Shown: in pieces, positions 7,260 to 17,228 of the stretch
Position numbering within the stretch: the first letter of the stretch is position 1
Layout of the letters: every line of letters begins with the position of its first letter
DNA from: Arthrospiribacter ruber
GTDB lineage: Bacteria > Bacteroidota > Bacteroidia > Cytophagales > Cyclobacteriaceae
DNA: 64,000 nt
Assembly: GCF_019343195.1 (NCBI RefSeq)
Contig: NZ_RPHB01000002.1
Span: 434,001-498,000, forward strand
Reading direction: 5' to 3'
Made by a program: the position numbers and the translations under genes
Notes under the pieces: model-generated
The model's input: the letters and a program-made list of their open reading frames with translations, nothing else
What the model was told of the DNA's origin: nothing
The model's database searches: none

Positions 7260-9994
7260 AGTTAAAAGCATTCTTGATATTGATGTTTTTAGGGTTTGCA
7301 TGGCAAGAATGTCTGTCCCAGACAACCCCACAAAAATTCACAGGAATGTATCCCGGCATTAGCTTTCAGAGGTTTTCCCGACAGATTGAGCAGCAGAGTG
7401 ACTACCGCTTTTATTTTCTCGAACAAGACATCGCTGAGATTGAGGTCAATATCAGTGCTTCGGACAATACACTGGATCAAATGCTTCAGGCAATTTTCGA
7501 TGGAACTGCACTCAAGTACACCATTGATGAGAAAAAAAAGGTTTTCGTAACTCGGGACAAGAAGCTCGACCTCTCTCTCCGACCTGACTTTTTCACTTAC
7601 GTTTCCACTGATGAAAGCGACAGCATCGGCAGACAGCAGGATATCCAACGGGAATTTTCCAGAAACAAACTTTATGTAATTGGGAATCCCTCTCCCCAAA
7701 AAGAAGCCGTATTAAGAGGGAAAGTCACAGGATTGGACACGGGAAACCCGGTCTTTGGAGCGGTGATTTTTGAAAGGGTGAACTATACCCGGGCAATAGC
7801 CAATGAGGAAGGCGAATATGCCATCACCCTCCCCGTAGGAAGGCACACTCTTTTTATCCAAAACCTAGGAGGGTTTATAGAACAAAGGCAGATCAGCCTT
7901 CAGAGTGACGGAATACTGGACATAGCCATCGAAGAAAACATCATCTCTCTGGACGAAGTCACCATCAGCTCAGAGAAAATGTCCAATATTGCAAGACCTG
8001 AAATGGGTGTACAATCGCTCAATATTCAGTCTATGAAAAAATTACCTGCTGTCCTGGGAGAGGTAGATGTCATCAGAAGTATATTGACCCTGCCGGGAGT
8101 GCAGACGGTAGGTGAGGCATCTGTAGGCTTCAATGTAAGGGGCGGAGCTGCGGATCAGAATCTGATCCTGATGAACCATGCCACCATCTATAACCCTTCC
8201 CACTTGTTTGGGCTTTTTTCGGCATTCAACCCCGACATGGTAGAATCTGTGGAGCTTTACAAGGCGGGGATTCCAGTGCAATATGGAGGCCGCTTATCTT
8301 CGGTATTGGAAGTAAATTCCAAATACGGCAACTCTGAGAAAGTGAAAGTCGCCGGTGGGATAGGTCTGATGACCAGCAGACTTACGGTAGAAGGGCCTAT
8401 TGGAGAAAACACCACTTTTATACTCGGAGGCCGGTCCACCTATTCGGATTGGATACTCAACATTCTGGAAGAAAATACGGACTTCTCCGATGCCAGAGCG
8501 GCATTCTATGACCTCAACTTCAGCATGTCCCACAAGCTAAATGAAAAAAATATTCTCCGCTTCAATGCCTACAACAGCCGGGACAATTTCCGTTTTGATA
8601 GGGATACCACCTTTTTCTACGAAAACAGGAACATCAACCTTTCCTGGACCCATTACCTCAACGAACAGACAGAAGCCGAACTCGTGGTGGGATCTGATTT
8701 TTACAGCTTTGATATAGAAGGGAGAGACAACCCCAGTAATGCCTATGATTTTGGATACAATATCAGGCAGGAGTTTGCAAAAATAAATGTCCGGTATGAG
8801 CTGAATGAAGAGCACAAACTGAATTTTGGCATACACAGCATCCGTTACAGACTGCAACCGGGCAGATTGGGACCATCCGGACCCGAGTCCATTGTCATGG
8901 AAGAGCGCGTCAATCAGGAACAGGCATTGGAAACATCCTTTTTCCTTGGAGACAATTATGAAGTGGATGACAGACTCACGGTCAACTATGGTGTCAGATA
9001 TGCCCTCTATCATTACCTTGGTCCCAACACTGTGCGGGAATATCGGGAAGGAGCGCCACTCTCCCCTCCCAATCTCATTTCCGAAAGAAATGTGGCCGCA
9101 GGAAATATTATCAACACCTACCACGGACCCGAATTCAGGGTTTCAGCAAGGTACATTTTGGATAATATCTCATCCATCAAAGCCGGATACAACACAGGGC
9201 GACAGTTCATACACCTTATTACTAACAATGCCGCCATTGCTCCTACGGACATCTGGAAACTCAGTGACCCTAACATCCGTCCACAGTGGGGCGATCAGCT
9301 TTCTATTGGATATTACAGAAACCTCAAGATTGACAAGTTTGAATTTTCGGTAGAAGCTTACCACAGGACACTGAGAAATTTGATTGATTTCAGTTCGGGA
9401 GCAACACTGGTTTTGAACAATGCCGTGGAACAGGATGTACTGAAGACTGATGGCCGGGCTTATGGAGCGGAGATCTTGCTGAAAAAAAATACAGGCAAAC
9501 TCAATGGCTGGGTCAGCTACACCTACGCCCGATCCTTGCTCAGAACCGCAGAAGATGAGCCGGGTGAAAAAATAAATGACGGCAATTGGTACCCAAGTAA
9601 TTTTGATCAGCCACACAATGCCGTACTGGTGGGAAATTATGAGTGGAGCAAAAGATTCAGCACTTCAATCAATGCCAATTACAGCACAGGAAGACCAATT
9701 ACACTTCCTGTAGCACAATTTTTATATGGGGGAAGCCAAAGGGTTTATTTCTCTGACCGAAATGCTTACAGGATTCCGGACTACTTCAGAATTGACCTTT
9801 CGGTAAATATTGAGGGCAATCACAAAGTGAGGAAACTTGCCCATTCCTCCTGGTCTGTAGGAGTGTACAACCTATTGGGCAGAAGAAATCCATACTCTGT
9901 CTTCTTCACCCCTATCAACGGTACGCTTGAAGGCTTTCAGCTCTCTATTTTCGCACAGCCAATCCCTTTCATCACTTACAATTTCCGAATATGA
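7256..9994 (+). CDS. TonB-dependent receptor with STN and carboxypeptidase-regulatory-like domains
   Basis: This 912-residue outer-membrane protein has, in order: a signal peptide (to about residue 22), an STN domain (about 35-105, as in secretins and transducing TonB receptors), a CarboxypepD-regulatory-like beta domain (about 152-225, VLRGKVTGLDTGNPVFGA), a plug (about 265-370, with IRSILTLPGVQ and FNVRGGAADQNLILM), and a C-terminal 22-strand barrel ending in an aromatic/aliphatic NFRI. STN domains often pass a signal to an anti-sigma factor, but no sigma/anti-sigma pair lies next to it here. It overlaps both neighbours by ATGA. The substrate is unknown; a SusD partner is absent and a DUF4249 lipoprotein follows instead. 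Confidence 0.92.
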   Translation: MKLKAFLILMFLGFAWQECLSQTTPQKFTGMYPGISFQRFSRQIEQQSDYRFYFLEQDIAEIEVNISASDNTLDQMLQAIFDGTALKYTIDEKKKVFVTRDKKLDLSLRPDFFTYVSTDESDSIGRQQDIQREFSRNKLYVIGNPSPQKEAVLRGKVTGLDTGNPVFGAVIFERVNYTRAIANEEGEYAITLPVGRHTLFIQNLGGFIEQRQISLQSDGILDIAIEENIISLDEVTISSEKMSNIARPEMGVQSLNIQSMKKLPAVLGEVDVIRSILTLPGVQTVGEASVGFNVRGGAADQNLILMNHATIYNPSHLFGLFSAFNPDMVESVELYKAGIPVQYGGRLSSVLEVNSKYGNSEKVKVAGGIGLMTSRLTVEGPIGENTTFILGGRSTYSDWILNILEENTDFSDARAAFYDLNFSMSHKLNEKNILRFNAYNSRDNFRFDRDTTFFYENRNINLSWTHYLNEQTEAELVVGSDFYSFDIEGRDNPSNAYDFGYNIRQEFAKINVRYELNEEHKLNFGIHSIRYRLQPGRLGPSGPESIVMEERVNQEQALETSFFLGDNYEVDDRLTVNYGVRYALYHYLGPNTVREYREGAPLSPPNLISERNVAAGNIINTYHGPEFRVSARYILDNISSIKAGYNTGRQFIHLITNNAAIAPTDIWKLSDPNIRPQWGDQLSIGYYRNLKIDKFEFSVEAYHRTLRNLIDFSSGATLVLNNAVEQDVLKTDGRAYGAEILLKKNTGKLNGWVSYTYARSLLRTAEDEPGEKINDGNWYPSNFDQPHNAVLVGNYEWSKRFSTSINANYSTGRPITLPVAQFLYGGSQRVYFSDRNAYRIPDYFRIDLSVNIEGNHKVRKLAHSSWSVGVYNLLGRRNPYSVFFTPINGTLEGFQLSIFAQPIPFITYNFRI

Positions 9995-11145
9995 AAGCCT
10001 TTTTGACTATTTATTCTCTTTTACTGTTCATCCTTCTTGCCACAGGCTGTAGGGATCCTTTTGAACCGGAAATCATCAATCAGAATCTGGCCATTTTGGT
10101 AGTAGAGGGATATGTGGAAATAGATGGGATTTCCGAAATTACCTTGAGCAGGACCGCTAATGTACGGGACACTTCACAAATCAATATGGTTGCCGGCGCC
10201 AATGTTTTTCTCACGAGAGATTCTGGAAATGAAAGATGGGATTTCACTGAAAAACAAGGAGAACCCGGAAAATACGTGGTAGATGAAAACCTCAATCCCA
10301 ATTGGGAATATGTGCTGCACATCTGGCTCCCGGACGGTCAGCGGTTCAGGTCCAAGGCCATGAGTCCAATCATCACTCCAGAAATGGAGGAGTTGGGCTG
10401 GCTTCGGGATGATGCAGGTGTGGAGATTTTTGTAAGCACACAAGGCAATAATGAAGCACAGTACTTTTTATGGAGCTTCAACGAAGACTGGATTTTCAAT
10501 GCCGGTGTAGCTTCTTTCTTGATCTTTGAAGAAGAGAGAGTCCGAAACAGGACGGAAGAAGAAAGAATAGACAGATGCTGGGACAATACCCGACAGCCTA
10601 GGATTGTACTTCAAAATTCAGCAAGATTTGATGGGAACACCATTTTGGAAAGGGAACTCGTAAGGATACCCAACCTATCGGAAAAACTTCAGAGGCGCTA
10701 CAGCATAGAAGTGATACAGCGGGCCATAGATCAGGAGGCCTTTGACTTCTGGGAAATCCTGAGAAAAAACTCAGATGACATAGGCGGCATATTCAGTCCC
10801 ATGCCTTCTTTGATCAGTGGTAATATTGAACCTGAGAATGCCTCCTCAAACCAAAAAGTCATCGGGCATGTGTCCATGGGGAGATCTGCTAGCAAAAGAA
10901 TCTACATCGATAATGCAGATGTATTTCCTTGGCGGGTAGAGATCCCTGAATACGAATTTTGCAACCTCAGTACAGATACCATTCCTGTAAGCAATGCGCC
11001 TTCCCGCTTCAGGGGAGGCACAGAAATCCCCGCAAGAGAGGTACTGCAGGACTTTTTACTGATAGGTTACAGAGGAGCATCCCGGCAATGTGCCGACTGT
11101 ACCTTGAGAGGAAGTAATGTAAGACCTGAATTCTGGGAAGATTGA
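9991..11145 (+). CDS. DUF4249-type outer-membrane lipoprotein
   Basis: The 384-residue protein begins with a lipoprotein signal whose lipobox LLATGC places the lipidated Cys at about residue 20. The mature start CRDPFEPEI and the following beta-rich segment (LVVEGYVEIDGISEITLSRTANV) are the usual opening of DUF4249 proteins. In Bacteroidota these are typically encoded directly after an STN/CarboxypepD-type TonB receptor, as here, with ATGA overlap. They are thought to be surface or periplasmic partners of that receptor, but the role has not been shown to my knowledge. Confidence 0.87.
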   Translation: MKAFLTIYSLLLFILLATGCRDPFEPEIINQNLAILVVEGYVEIDGISEITLSRTANVRDTSQINMVAGANVFLTRDSGNERWDFTEKQGEPGKYVVDENLNPNWEYVLHIWLPDGQRFRSKAMSPIITPEMEELGWLRDDAGVEIFVSTQGNNEAQYFLWSFNEDWIFNAGVASFLIFEEERVRNRTEEERIDRCWDNTRQPRIVLQNSARFDGNTILERELVRIPNLSEKLQRRYSIEVIQRAIDQEAFDFWEILRKNSDDIGGIFSPMPSLISGNIEPENASSNQKVIGHVSMGRSASKRIYIDNADVFPWRVEIPEYEFCNLSTDTIPVSNAPSRFRGGTEIPAREVLQDFLLIGYRGASRQCADCTLRGSNVRPEFWED

Positions 11146-11146
11146 T

Positions 11147-12763
11147 ATGAAAAAGTTGATTGTACTTATACTCCACCTGTTCATATGCCTTTCGTCCGCA
11201 GCACAGGTTTTGCCGGAGGAAAAGGTATTTGCCCACCTTTCCAAAAAGATTCTGGTAACTGGAGAAAACCTGCATTTTTCCGTAATGGCCAGAAGCGAAA
11301 ATGCCCCCTCTCCTTCTGCTATGGCTTATGCAGAATTGATAGACAGGACAAATCAACCGGTAGCTCAGGTAATCATTCCCCTAGAACAGGGCTTTGCGGA
11401 AAATCAGCTAGAAATCCCCTCTCATCTTCCTTCAGACCACTACCTCTTTAGGGTTTACACCAGAATAAGCCCTTATCTTGGTGAACAGGGGATTTTTAAC
11501 CAATTCATCACGGTTATCCATCCTTCCCTTCCTCCTGACACCTCTCAACCGGTAAGGAATATGCAATTAGAGACTAGGCAAAGCCGAAAAAAAATCGACC
11601 TGGATCTGACTACAACACCGACCTCCGGCACCTTTAACATCCCTTTCGGCCTTGGTCCGAAGCTTTCGAAAAGCAGCCTATCCATTTCATTAAAAAACCC
11701 TTATTTAAGTGAGGAATTACAGGGATATTTCTACAATGAGGTCTATCAAAAAATATCTCAGCCGGCAAGACTTATTCCCGAACCTTTGGGACACATTGTG
11801 CATGCCAGGACTCCCATGCATCAATCTGACACAAGTGAAACATTTTTCCTTTCTTCCCACGGTACCCAGTCCATCCTCAACTCTGCAAAACCAAGCCCTC
11901 AAGGTGAGCTGTTTTTTGACCTGGGAGCACTCAGGGATTTTAATTTCCTCTTGGTTCAATCTGCCAATCAGGAAAAACAATTGGACTTCAACCCGCAATC
12001 CCCTTTTCTGAACATCCCTTTTCATACGGAATTTGGGTTTCCCCAACTTTCTTTGGAAGAAAAAGACAGGGAATTCCTTCAAAAACTTTTGCTTGCAGGC
12101 CGGTCTGAGAATTATTACATGGAAAGTGAAAAGCAAGCTTTCTTACCCATTGCCACCGGTTTTGTTGCGGACAAAACTTACCTCTTGGATGATTACAACA
12201 GGTTTGAAAATATGGAAGTGACCTGGAAGGAATACATACCGGAAGTCCTGGTGAGGCGTCAATCCAGAAAACTGGTCTTGAGGGTACTGGACAAACCTCT
12301 GTCTGCCGTATTTAGGGAAAACCCACTGGTACTGATCGACGCCATGCCCGTTTTTGAAATAGACCGCCTGGGCAAATTTGATCCCCAAAACTTTGAGAAA
12401 ATAGAAATACTTGCACGTGAGTTTTTTCTGAATCAGGACAGGTTTGCCGGAGTGATCAGCATCACTTCATTTGAGAATGATTTTGGAGGCTTTGAACTCC
12501 CGGAAAACTCACTTTACCTTAATTATTGGCCTGTCCAAGCCACCAAAAAATTCATCAGCCCGCATTTGGTCAAACTACCTGTCCCCCCAAACTTTCCTGA
12601 TTTCAGGTCTTTACTTTACTGGAACGCAGATGTAGAAGGGCAAATGGAACAACAGTTCCAATCTTCTATGACACCTGGTGTATACGAAATCGTGATTTCA
12701 GGAATTATGGAAAATGGAGATTTTGAAATTCATGTGGATGAATTCAGAGTCGAAGAAGACTGA
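11147..12763 (+). CDS. Secreted protein with MG2-like and plug-like domains
   Basis: The 538-residue protein starts one base after the DUF4249 stop and has a signal peptide ending near SSAAQ (residue 20). Residues 21-125 (EEKVFAHLSKKILVTGENLHFSV through SDHYLFRVYT) look like the macroglobulin MG2-type domain of large Bacteroidota envelope proteins. Residues about 350-455 (NPLVLIDAMPVFE, FDPQNFEKIEILAREFF, FAGVISITSFENDF) resemble the plug region of such proteins. No beta-barrel follows, so it is not itself a transporter. Assignment of both domains is by eye. Last gene of the four-gene operon starting at 6561. Confidence 0.65.
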   Translation: MKKLIVLILHLFICLSSAAQVLPEEKVFAHLSKKILVTGENLHFSVMARSENAPSPSAMAYAELIDRTNQPVAQVIIPLEQGFAENQLEIPSHLPSDHYLFRVYTRISPYLGEQGIFNQFITVIHPSLPPDTSQPVRNMQLETRQSRKKIDLDLTTTPTSGTFNIPFGLGPKLSKSSLSISLKNPYLSEELQGYFYNEVYQKISQPARLIPEPLGHIVHARTPMHQSDTSETFFLSSHGTQSILNSAKPSPQGELFFDLGALRDFNFLLVQSANQEKQLDFNPQSPFLNIPFHTEFGFPQLSLEEKDREFLQKLLLAGRSENYYMESEKQAFLPIATGFVADKTYLLDDYNRFENMEVTWKEYIPEVLVRRQSRKLVLRVLDKPLSAVFRENPLVLIDAMPVFEIDRLGKFDPQNFEKIEILAREFFLNQDRFAGVISITSFENDFGGFELPENSLYLNYWPVQATKKFISPHLVKLPVPPNFPDFRSLLYWNADVEGQMEQQFQSSMTPGVYEIVISGIMENGDFEIHVDEFRVEED

Positions 12764-12771
12764 TCTTACAC

Positions 12772-15504
12772 TTACAAAGGAAGTTTGTACTCCTTAAATC
12801 TATTTCCTTCTCGCACATAGATGACATATTCGTTCTGGGACACGGCATGTCTCAGGTCAATGGTCCCCGTTCCTCCCAAAGGTCTGGAACTCAATAATTC
12901 ACCTTTGAGGTTGTACAGATAAATAAACTCCTGATCCCTGTCCACCACTACGAAAATATTCCTGTCCGCACCGAAAGAGAAATATTGGAAGGTGAGGTTT
13001 TCGGAAAAAATATCCAGAGAAAAGATTTCCTTACCATCTGGATTGAGCACGCTCACTTTGTTGAATTCATGAATAGTGAAGAGATAACGGTCATCTTTCT
13101 GATCTTTAACCAAACTGAAACGGCTTTCTCTATCGGGTCTTTCCAATTGATTTCTGTAGGCCACCTCTCCCCTGAGGTTGGTATGGACTATCTCCCCTTC
13201 GGAGGTAATGGTCACCACCCGGGTATCCCTAGCGCTGCCCCTTTCTACAAGAATATAATCTGAATTCACCCCATTGCCCAATTGTATGGGAGAACCCAAT
13301 TCCGCCTCACCTCTTCTGTTGAAGAAATAAAGGTAGCCATTGGAAGCCAATGCAAGCATCCTGTCACCCACTCCGGCTATTCTATGATGGGCGGGCCTAG
13401 CAGAAAGGGCTGCATTGATCACTTTGGGATTCCATCCGTCCAATCCCCTTCCCTGCCTGTCCAAAAGATACACCTTGCCTTCTTCTGTGCCAATAAAGTA
13501 CCTGTAATCCTTGTCATTGTTGTAATCCACCAGATTGAGGTGGGTGATTTGGTCATTTCCTACAGGACTTACCGGGAATCCTGACACCAGGTTGCCCAAG
13601 CGATCCAGGATGTACACTTTACTGGCTGTAGCAAAGAGCAACTGTAATTTCCCGTTTTTATAATAATCCACTTGATAAATAGGTCCCCTGATTTTTTCTT
13701 CTAAAGGAAATGAAAATACCGGTTCACCATCCGAACTGAGCAAATGCAGAAAAAAGTCTTCATCCTGCACCACAAACTCCGTACTTCTATCTACAAAATT
13801 CTGTATGCTTCTAGGTCCATAAACCAGGGCTTTGTCAAACTGCACAGAACGGTTTTCACTCAGTACCACATCGGCAACCTGACTTTTGACAGGCAAAGGA
13901 TTGTAGCCAAATTCAAGATTGACCCTATTCTCCCTGTCCTTTTGCAAGACCTGCAAAGTCATCAAGTTGAGAGAGGTAAACTGAGGTGCATATTTTTGAA
14001 AAAAAGCTTTCCAGTTGGGGGAGCTGACCTCTACTACCGAGCTGAAAAACTTAGGAATATTTAATGTGAAATTCAGGCCAGCTGAAGGATTTACGCTTTC
14101 CACTAAGTTATTGTAGGCTACAGACTTTCCCCAGGTATTGTCAGTCAGGTAGTCATCCAGATAGATCTTCATGGCTTTGCTGCTATTGGCAAAAACCAGA
14201 AAATTGCCCAATGAGGTGATGTAGGTATCAGGAAAACCCATGAATTTACCCTCAAACAAATGAGCCGGAAACTCTTCGGCTACTATCACAAAAATCTCCT
14301 GATCCTTATAGTAATCCACAGGAACCAGTGAAAGATCCATTTTGTCAAGACCGGAGTTAAACTGCTTCAATAGCCTGATCTGCTGATCCGGTGACTCTGT
14401 CTGAATGAGCAAAATCCTGTCCTGCTGTTCACTGCCCGCAACCTCAAAGAGCATGTATCCCAATTCCCCTGTAAGATCTTCCAAAAAGCCTTTTTGAATC
14501 AGGTTTTTATCGATGTCTCCCTTGAGGGTGCTTTTGTACTGAAAACCTGTATCCTGCAAGTTTTTGAGCTGTCGGGGACTTTGAAGGTTATAATTGAAAT
14601 ATGCAGCGGTCCTGTTGCTGATGTAGGATTTGAAATCGGCAGTACTGCTGGCTGAATGACTGGCAAAACTGACTTCCTTACCATCTGCAAAAACAGCTAT
14701 CCCATCTAGGATTATTTTTTCATCAGTAAATTTCAGTTCGAGGTTGGCTGCCACTTTGCTTCGGCCAAAACTCTGTATCATAGACAGTTCCTGATCTCTT
14801 GAAATCCCCTCCACCAATCTGGCCATACCACGGCTTGACATCCTAAGCATTCCCAGTCCTTTGGCCCTGGTCTGCGCTTCATACAATTCGGAATAAGTCG
14901 AACGGAAATTTTCCATCCCGCTGTTTTGGGCATACCTTATGGCTTCTTCCACCAAAAATGAGGTGTAGCTGATCAAGAGTACATTGTCTACAAAAGTATA
15001 ATTGAGGTTTCTTTCCAAGTCCAGGCTCTGGTATTCTTTGATGGTAACGCCACTGTAATTTCTTGTATTGATCTGGGACAGTGCCGGAAGGTTATTTTCC
15101 AGTTTTTCCAGAAAGTCAAAATCTGCTCCTGGACCAAAAGAAATGGCATACATAAAATCAAATTCTTCCTTACCCACAGGGTGCATGGACAATACAAATT
15201 GATTGCCTCTAAGGATCTTTTCCATTTCCCCATCCTGACCCAAAAGGCTGTCGAGTTGCTCAAGCTGACGCGCAGCGTTTTGAAGGGAAGGCATATCCGA
15301 AAAACTTCCCCAAAAAGGCTGGGAAGTAAGCTGGTTCCAAGCAAATACAGGCTGATCGGTTTCAAAGACAAAAATAGCTTCAGGTGATATCAGCTCTGCG
15401 GCTGACTTTTTGCCGTATAAATAATATTTTTGATAAATGTAATATCCCCCACCGAGTATTCCGGTCAGGACAAATGCAATCAGAAGAAACCTTATTACTC
15501 TCAC
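12772..15504 (-). CDS. DUF3352-like membrane-anchored protein with C-terminal beta-propeller
   Basis: The 910-residue protein uses a GTG start (an in-frame stop lies a few codons upstream), followed at once by one membrane span (about residues 4-24). Residues about 30-530 resemble DUF3352 proteins of Bacteroidota (AELISPEAIFVFETDQP, repeated LLISYT/LVFAN strands). The last 350 residues have propeller-like repeats such as GPIYQVDYYKNGKLQLLF, VDYNNDKDYRYFIGTEEGKVYLLDRQG (in pieces) and ALASNGYLYFFNRRG. The function is unknown; it is probably anchored in the inner membrane and facing the periplasm. The gene converges with the operon ending at 12763. Confidence 0.7.
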   Translation of the reverse strand: MRVIRFLLIAFVLTGILGGGYYIYQKYYLYGKKSAAELISPEAIFVFETDQPVFAWNQLTSQPFWGSFSDMPSLQNAARQLEQLDSLLGQDGEMEKILRGNQFVLSMHPVGKEEFDFMYAISFGPGADFDFLEKLENNLPALSQINTRNYSGVTIKEYQSLDLERNLNYTFVDNVLLISYTSFLVEEAIRYAQNSGMENFRSTYSELYEAQTRAKGLGMLRMSSRGMARLVEGISRDQELSMIQSFGRSKVAANLELKFTDEKIILDGIAVFADGKEVSFASHSASSTADFKSYISNRTAAYFNYNLQSPRQLKNLQDTGFQYKSTLKGDIDKNLIQKGFLEDLTGELGYMLFEVAGSEQQDRILLIQTESPDQQIRLLKQFNSGLDKMDLSLVPVDYYKDQEIFVIVAEEFPAHLFEGKFMGFPDTYITSLGNFLVFANSSKAMKIYLDDYLTDNTWGKSVAYNNLVESVNPSAGLNFTLNIPKFFSSVVEVSSPNWKAFFQKYAPQFTSLNLMTLQVLQKDRENRVNLEFGYNPLPVKSQVADVVLSENRSVQFDKALVYGPRSIQNFVDRSTEFVVQDEDFFLHLLSSDGEPVFSFPLEEKIRGPIYQVDYYKNGKLQLLFATASKVYILDRLGNLVSGFPVSPVGNDQITHLNLVDYNNDKDYRYFIGTEEGKVYLLDRQGRGLDGWNPKVINAALSARPAHHRIAGVGDRMLALASNGYLYFFNRRGEAELGSPIQLGNGVNSDYILVERGSARDTRVVTITSEGEIVHTNLRGEVAYRNQLERPDRESRFSLVKDQKDDRYLFTIHEFNKVSVLNPDGKEIFSLDIFSENLTFQYFSFGADRNIFVVVDRDQEFIYLYNLKGELLSSRPLGGTGTIDLRHAVSQNEYVIYVREGNRFKEYKLPL

Positions 15505-15554
15505 AGACCTAGCAGACTTATTTCCTAAATTTCAGACGTAAAAAACAAAAAAAG

Positions 15555-15583
15555 TAAAAAATCCCGACCAATGGCCGGGATAA
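15555..15583 (-). terminator. Intrinsic terminator downstream of mdh
   Basis: On the minus strand, the stem ATCCCGGCC / GGTCGGGAT with loop ATT is followed by TTTTTT and a second T-rich run. It lies 22 bases beyond the mdh stop and separates mdh from the DUF3352-like gene. Confidence 0.85.
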
Positions 15584-15604
15584 AATAAATATTTGGGAAA
15601 GAAA

Positions 15605-16543
15605 TTACTTATTGGAGATGTTGTCCAATACGCTCATCACTTCTTTCACATGACCTCTGGAAACTTCCAAAAGCTCTTTTTCTTCTGCATTGAGGTCAAG
15701 TTCGATTACCTTTTCTATACCGTTTCTGCCCAGAATTACAGGAACTCCCAAGTAGCAGTCATCGATTCCGTATTCTCCATCAAGTTTGATACATACCGGG
15801 AATACCCTGTTTTGGTTTTTAAGGATAGCTTCCACCATCTGTGCAGCTGCCGAACCCGGAGCATACCAAGCGGATGTGCCCATCAGTTTCACCAATTCAC
15901 CACCACCGAATTTGGTTCTTTCGATGATTGCATCCAGTTTTTCTTTGGAGATAAGTTCAGTCACAGGAATACCTGCCACAGTGGTATATCTAGGAAGTGG
16001 CACCATGGTATCTCCGTGACCACCCATTAGGATCGCCTGGATTTCCTTTGGAGAGATATTCAATTCTTCAGCTATAAAAGCTCTGTAACGTGCTGTATCC
16101 AGGATTCCGGCCATACCCATTACTTTGGTTCTAGGAAGCTTGGAGGTGATGTGTGCCTGATAGGTCATTACGTCCAAAGGATTGGAAACGACAATAATAA
16201 TGGCATCTGGAGAATGCTTGATTACATTTTCAGTTACAGACTTTACGATACCAGCATTGGTCTCGATAAGGTCATCTCTGGTCATTCCCGGTTTTCTTGG
16301 TAGTCCAGATGTAATGACCACAACATCAGAATTGGCAGTCTTGCTGTAGTCATTGGTGCTACCTACCGTCCTGCTGTCATATTGGTTGATAGGAGCCTTT
16401 TGCCAGATGTCCAAGGCTTTGCCTTCGGCTACTCCCTCTTTGATGTCTACCAAAACAATTTCTTCGGCAATTTCCCTGTATGCAAGCACATCTGCACAGG
16501 TAGCGCCCACATTTCCAGCGCCTACTACGGTTACTTTAGTCAT
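15605..16543 (-). CDS. mdh: Malate dehydrogenase (lactate-dehydrogenase-like type)
   Basis: NAD-dependent oxidation of malate to oxaloacetate in the TCA cycle, cytoplasmic. The 312-residue length is normal. Seen: the Rossmann loop VGAGNVGATCA at 6-16, the acidic NAD-adenosine residue in VLVDIKEG, the mobile loop RKPGMTRDDL whose Arg pair binds the dicarboxylate and marks malate rather than lactate specificity, NPLDVMTY, and the catalytic histidine in GGHGDTMVPL near residue 174. A strong terminator follows the stop. Confidence 0.95.
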   Translation of the reverse strand: MTKVTVVGAGNVGATCADVLAYREIAEEIVLVDIKEGVAEGKALDIWQKAPINQYDSRTVGSTNDYSKTANSDVVVITSGLPRKPGMTRDDLIETNAGIVKSVTENVIKHSPDAIIIVVSNPLDVMTYQAHITSKLPRTKVMGMAGILDTARYRAFIAEELNISPKEIQAILMGGHGDTMVPLPRYTTVAGIPVTELISKEKLDAIIERTKFGGGELVKLMGTSAWYAPGSAAAQMVEAILKNQNRVFPVCIKLDGEYGIDDCYLGVPVILGRNGIEKVIELDLNAEEKELLEVSRGHVKEVMSVLDNISNK

Positions 16544-16691
16544 GAATGTATGGTTTATTTTTCGTTTTTGATTGATTTTTCAAAAGTCCCGCTAAGTTAT
16601 TAAACAAAGCCTATTTAGTAAAGGAATCAGCCTGATTCCTTGAGCATAGCAGCATATGATTTGCTAAATGGTATATACGAAGGTCTTCCGG

Positions 16692-17228
16692 TCAGCGTTC
16701 GTCATTGGTTGTCCGGTCAAACATTTCCTGAAGGTTGAAAAAGCCAAATGAGCTCCGGTAGGATTTGAAGAGACGGAAATTATTCTGATTGTAAAATTCC
16801 GCCAAAGAGGTCATCATCTTGGCTTTGATCTTAGAGTGACTGTCAAAAATTTCCTGAATGGCAAAATGGGGAATGACATAAAGTTCCGCTTCTTCTGAAG
16901 CTACTACTGATGTGTAGATCCTTTTGACATTCTCCAAAAGGGCATTTTCACCAAACACCTCATTTTTGCGGACTTCGTTGATGGTCTCAAAATTGTCCTT
17001 TACATCTATGGTGAGCTTGATTTTTCCTGAACGGACTATATAAATCGCCTGACTGGGGTCTCCACTGAAAAACACCACCTCATCTCTCTTGTACTTTCGG
17101 GTGTGAAGGGCAGGTAAAAATCTGGACATTTCCATGTTTTTCAACCTAGCAAAGAGGTAGGTCTGAGCCAAAAACTGAAATGTCTCCAGCTCCGAAGCAT
17201 TGAACGTACGTGAAAATGGGTTGATCAT
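16692..17228 (-). CDS. Cyclic-nucleotide-binding-domain protein lacking a DNA-binding domain
   Basis: The 178-residue protein resembles the N-terminal half of Crp/Fnr regulators: LHTRKYKRDEVVFFSGDPSQAIYIVRSGKIKLTI through NEVFGENALLENVKR covers the beta-roll cNMP domain (about residues 42-130, quoted in pieces), followed by the long helix expected at the dimer interface. The winged-helix DNA-binding domain is missing; after FYNQNNFRLFKSYRSS only about 20 residues remain. The start overlaps the tilS stop as ATGA, so the two genes are translationally coupled. It could be a sensor or regulatory subunit rather than a transcription factor (inference). Confidence 0.8.
   Translation of the reverse strand: MINPFSRTFNASELETFQFLAQTYLFARLKNMEMSRFLPALHTRKYKRDEVVFFSGDPSQAIYIVRSGKIKLTIDVKDNFETINEVRKNEVFGENALLENVKRIYTSVVASEEAELYVIPHFAIQEIFDSHSKIKAKMMTSLAEFYNQNNFRLFKSYRSSFGFFNLQEMFDRTTNDER

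Noticed and set aside
8537-9124. Long minus-strand frame within the TonB receptor
   Set aside because: It lies wholly inside the barrel-coding region, has no family motif and no start context.
15605-16543. Lactate dehydrogenase as alternative to malate dehydrogenase
   Set aside because: The RKPGM loop carries the Arg that marks malate/oxaloacetate specificity.
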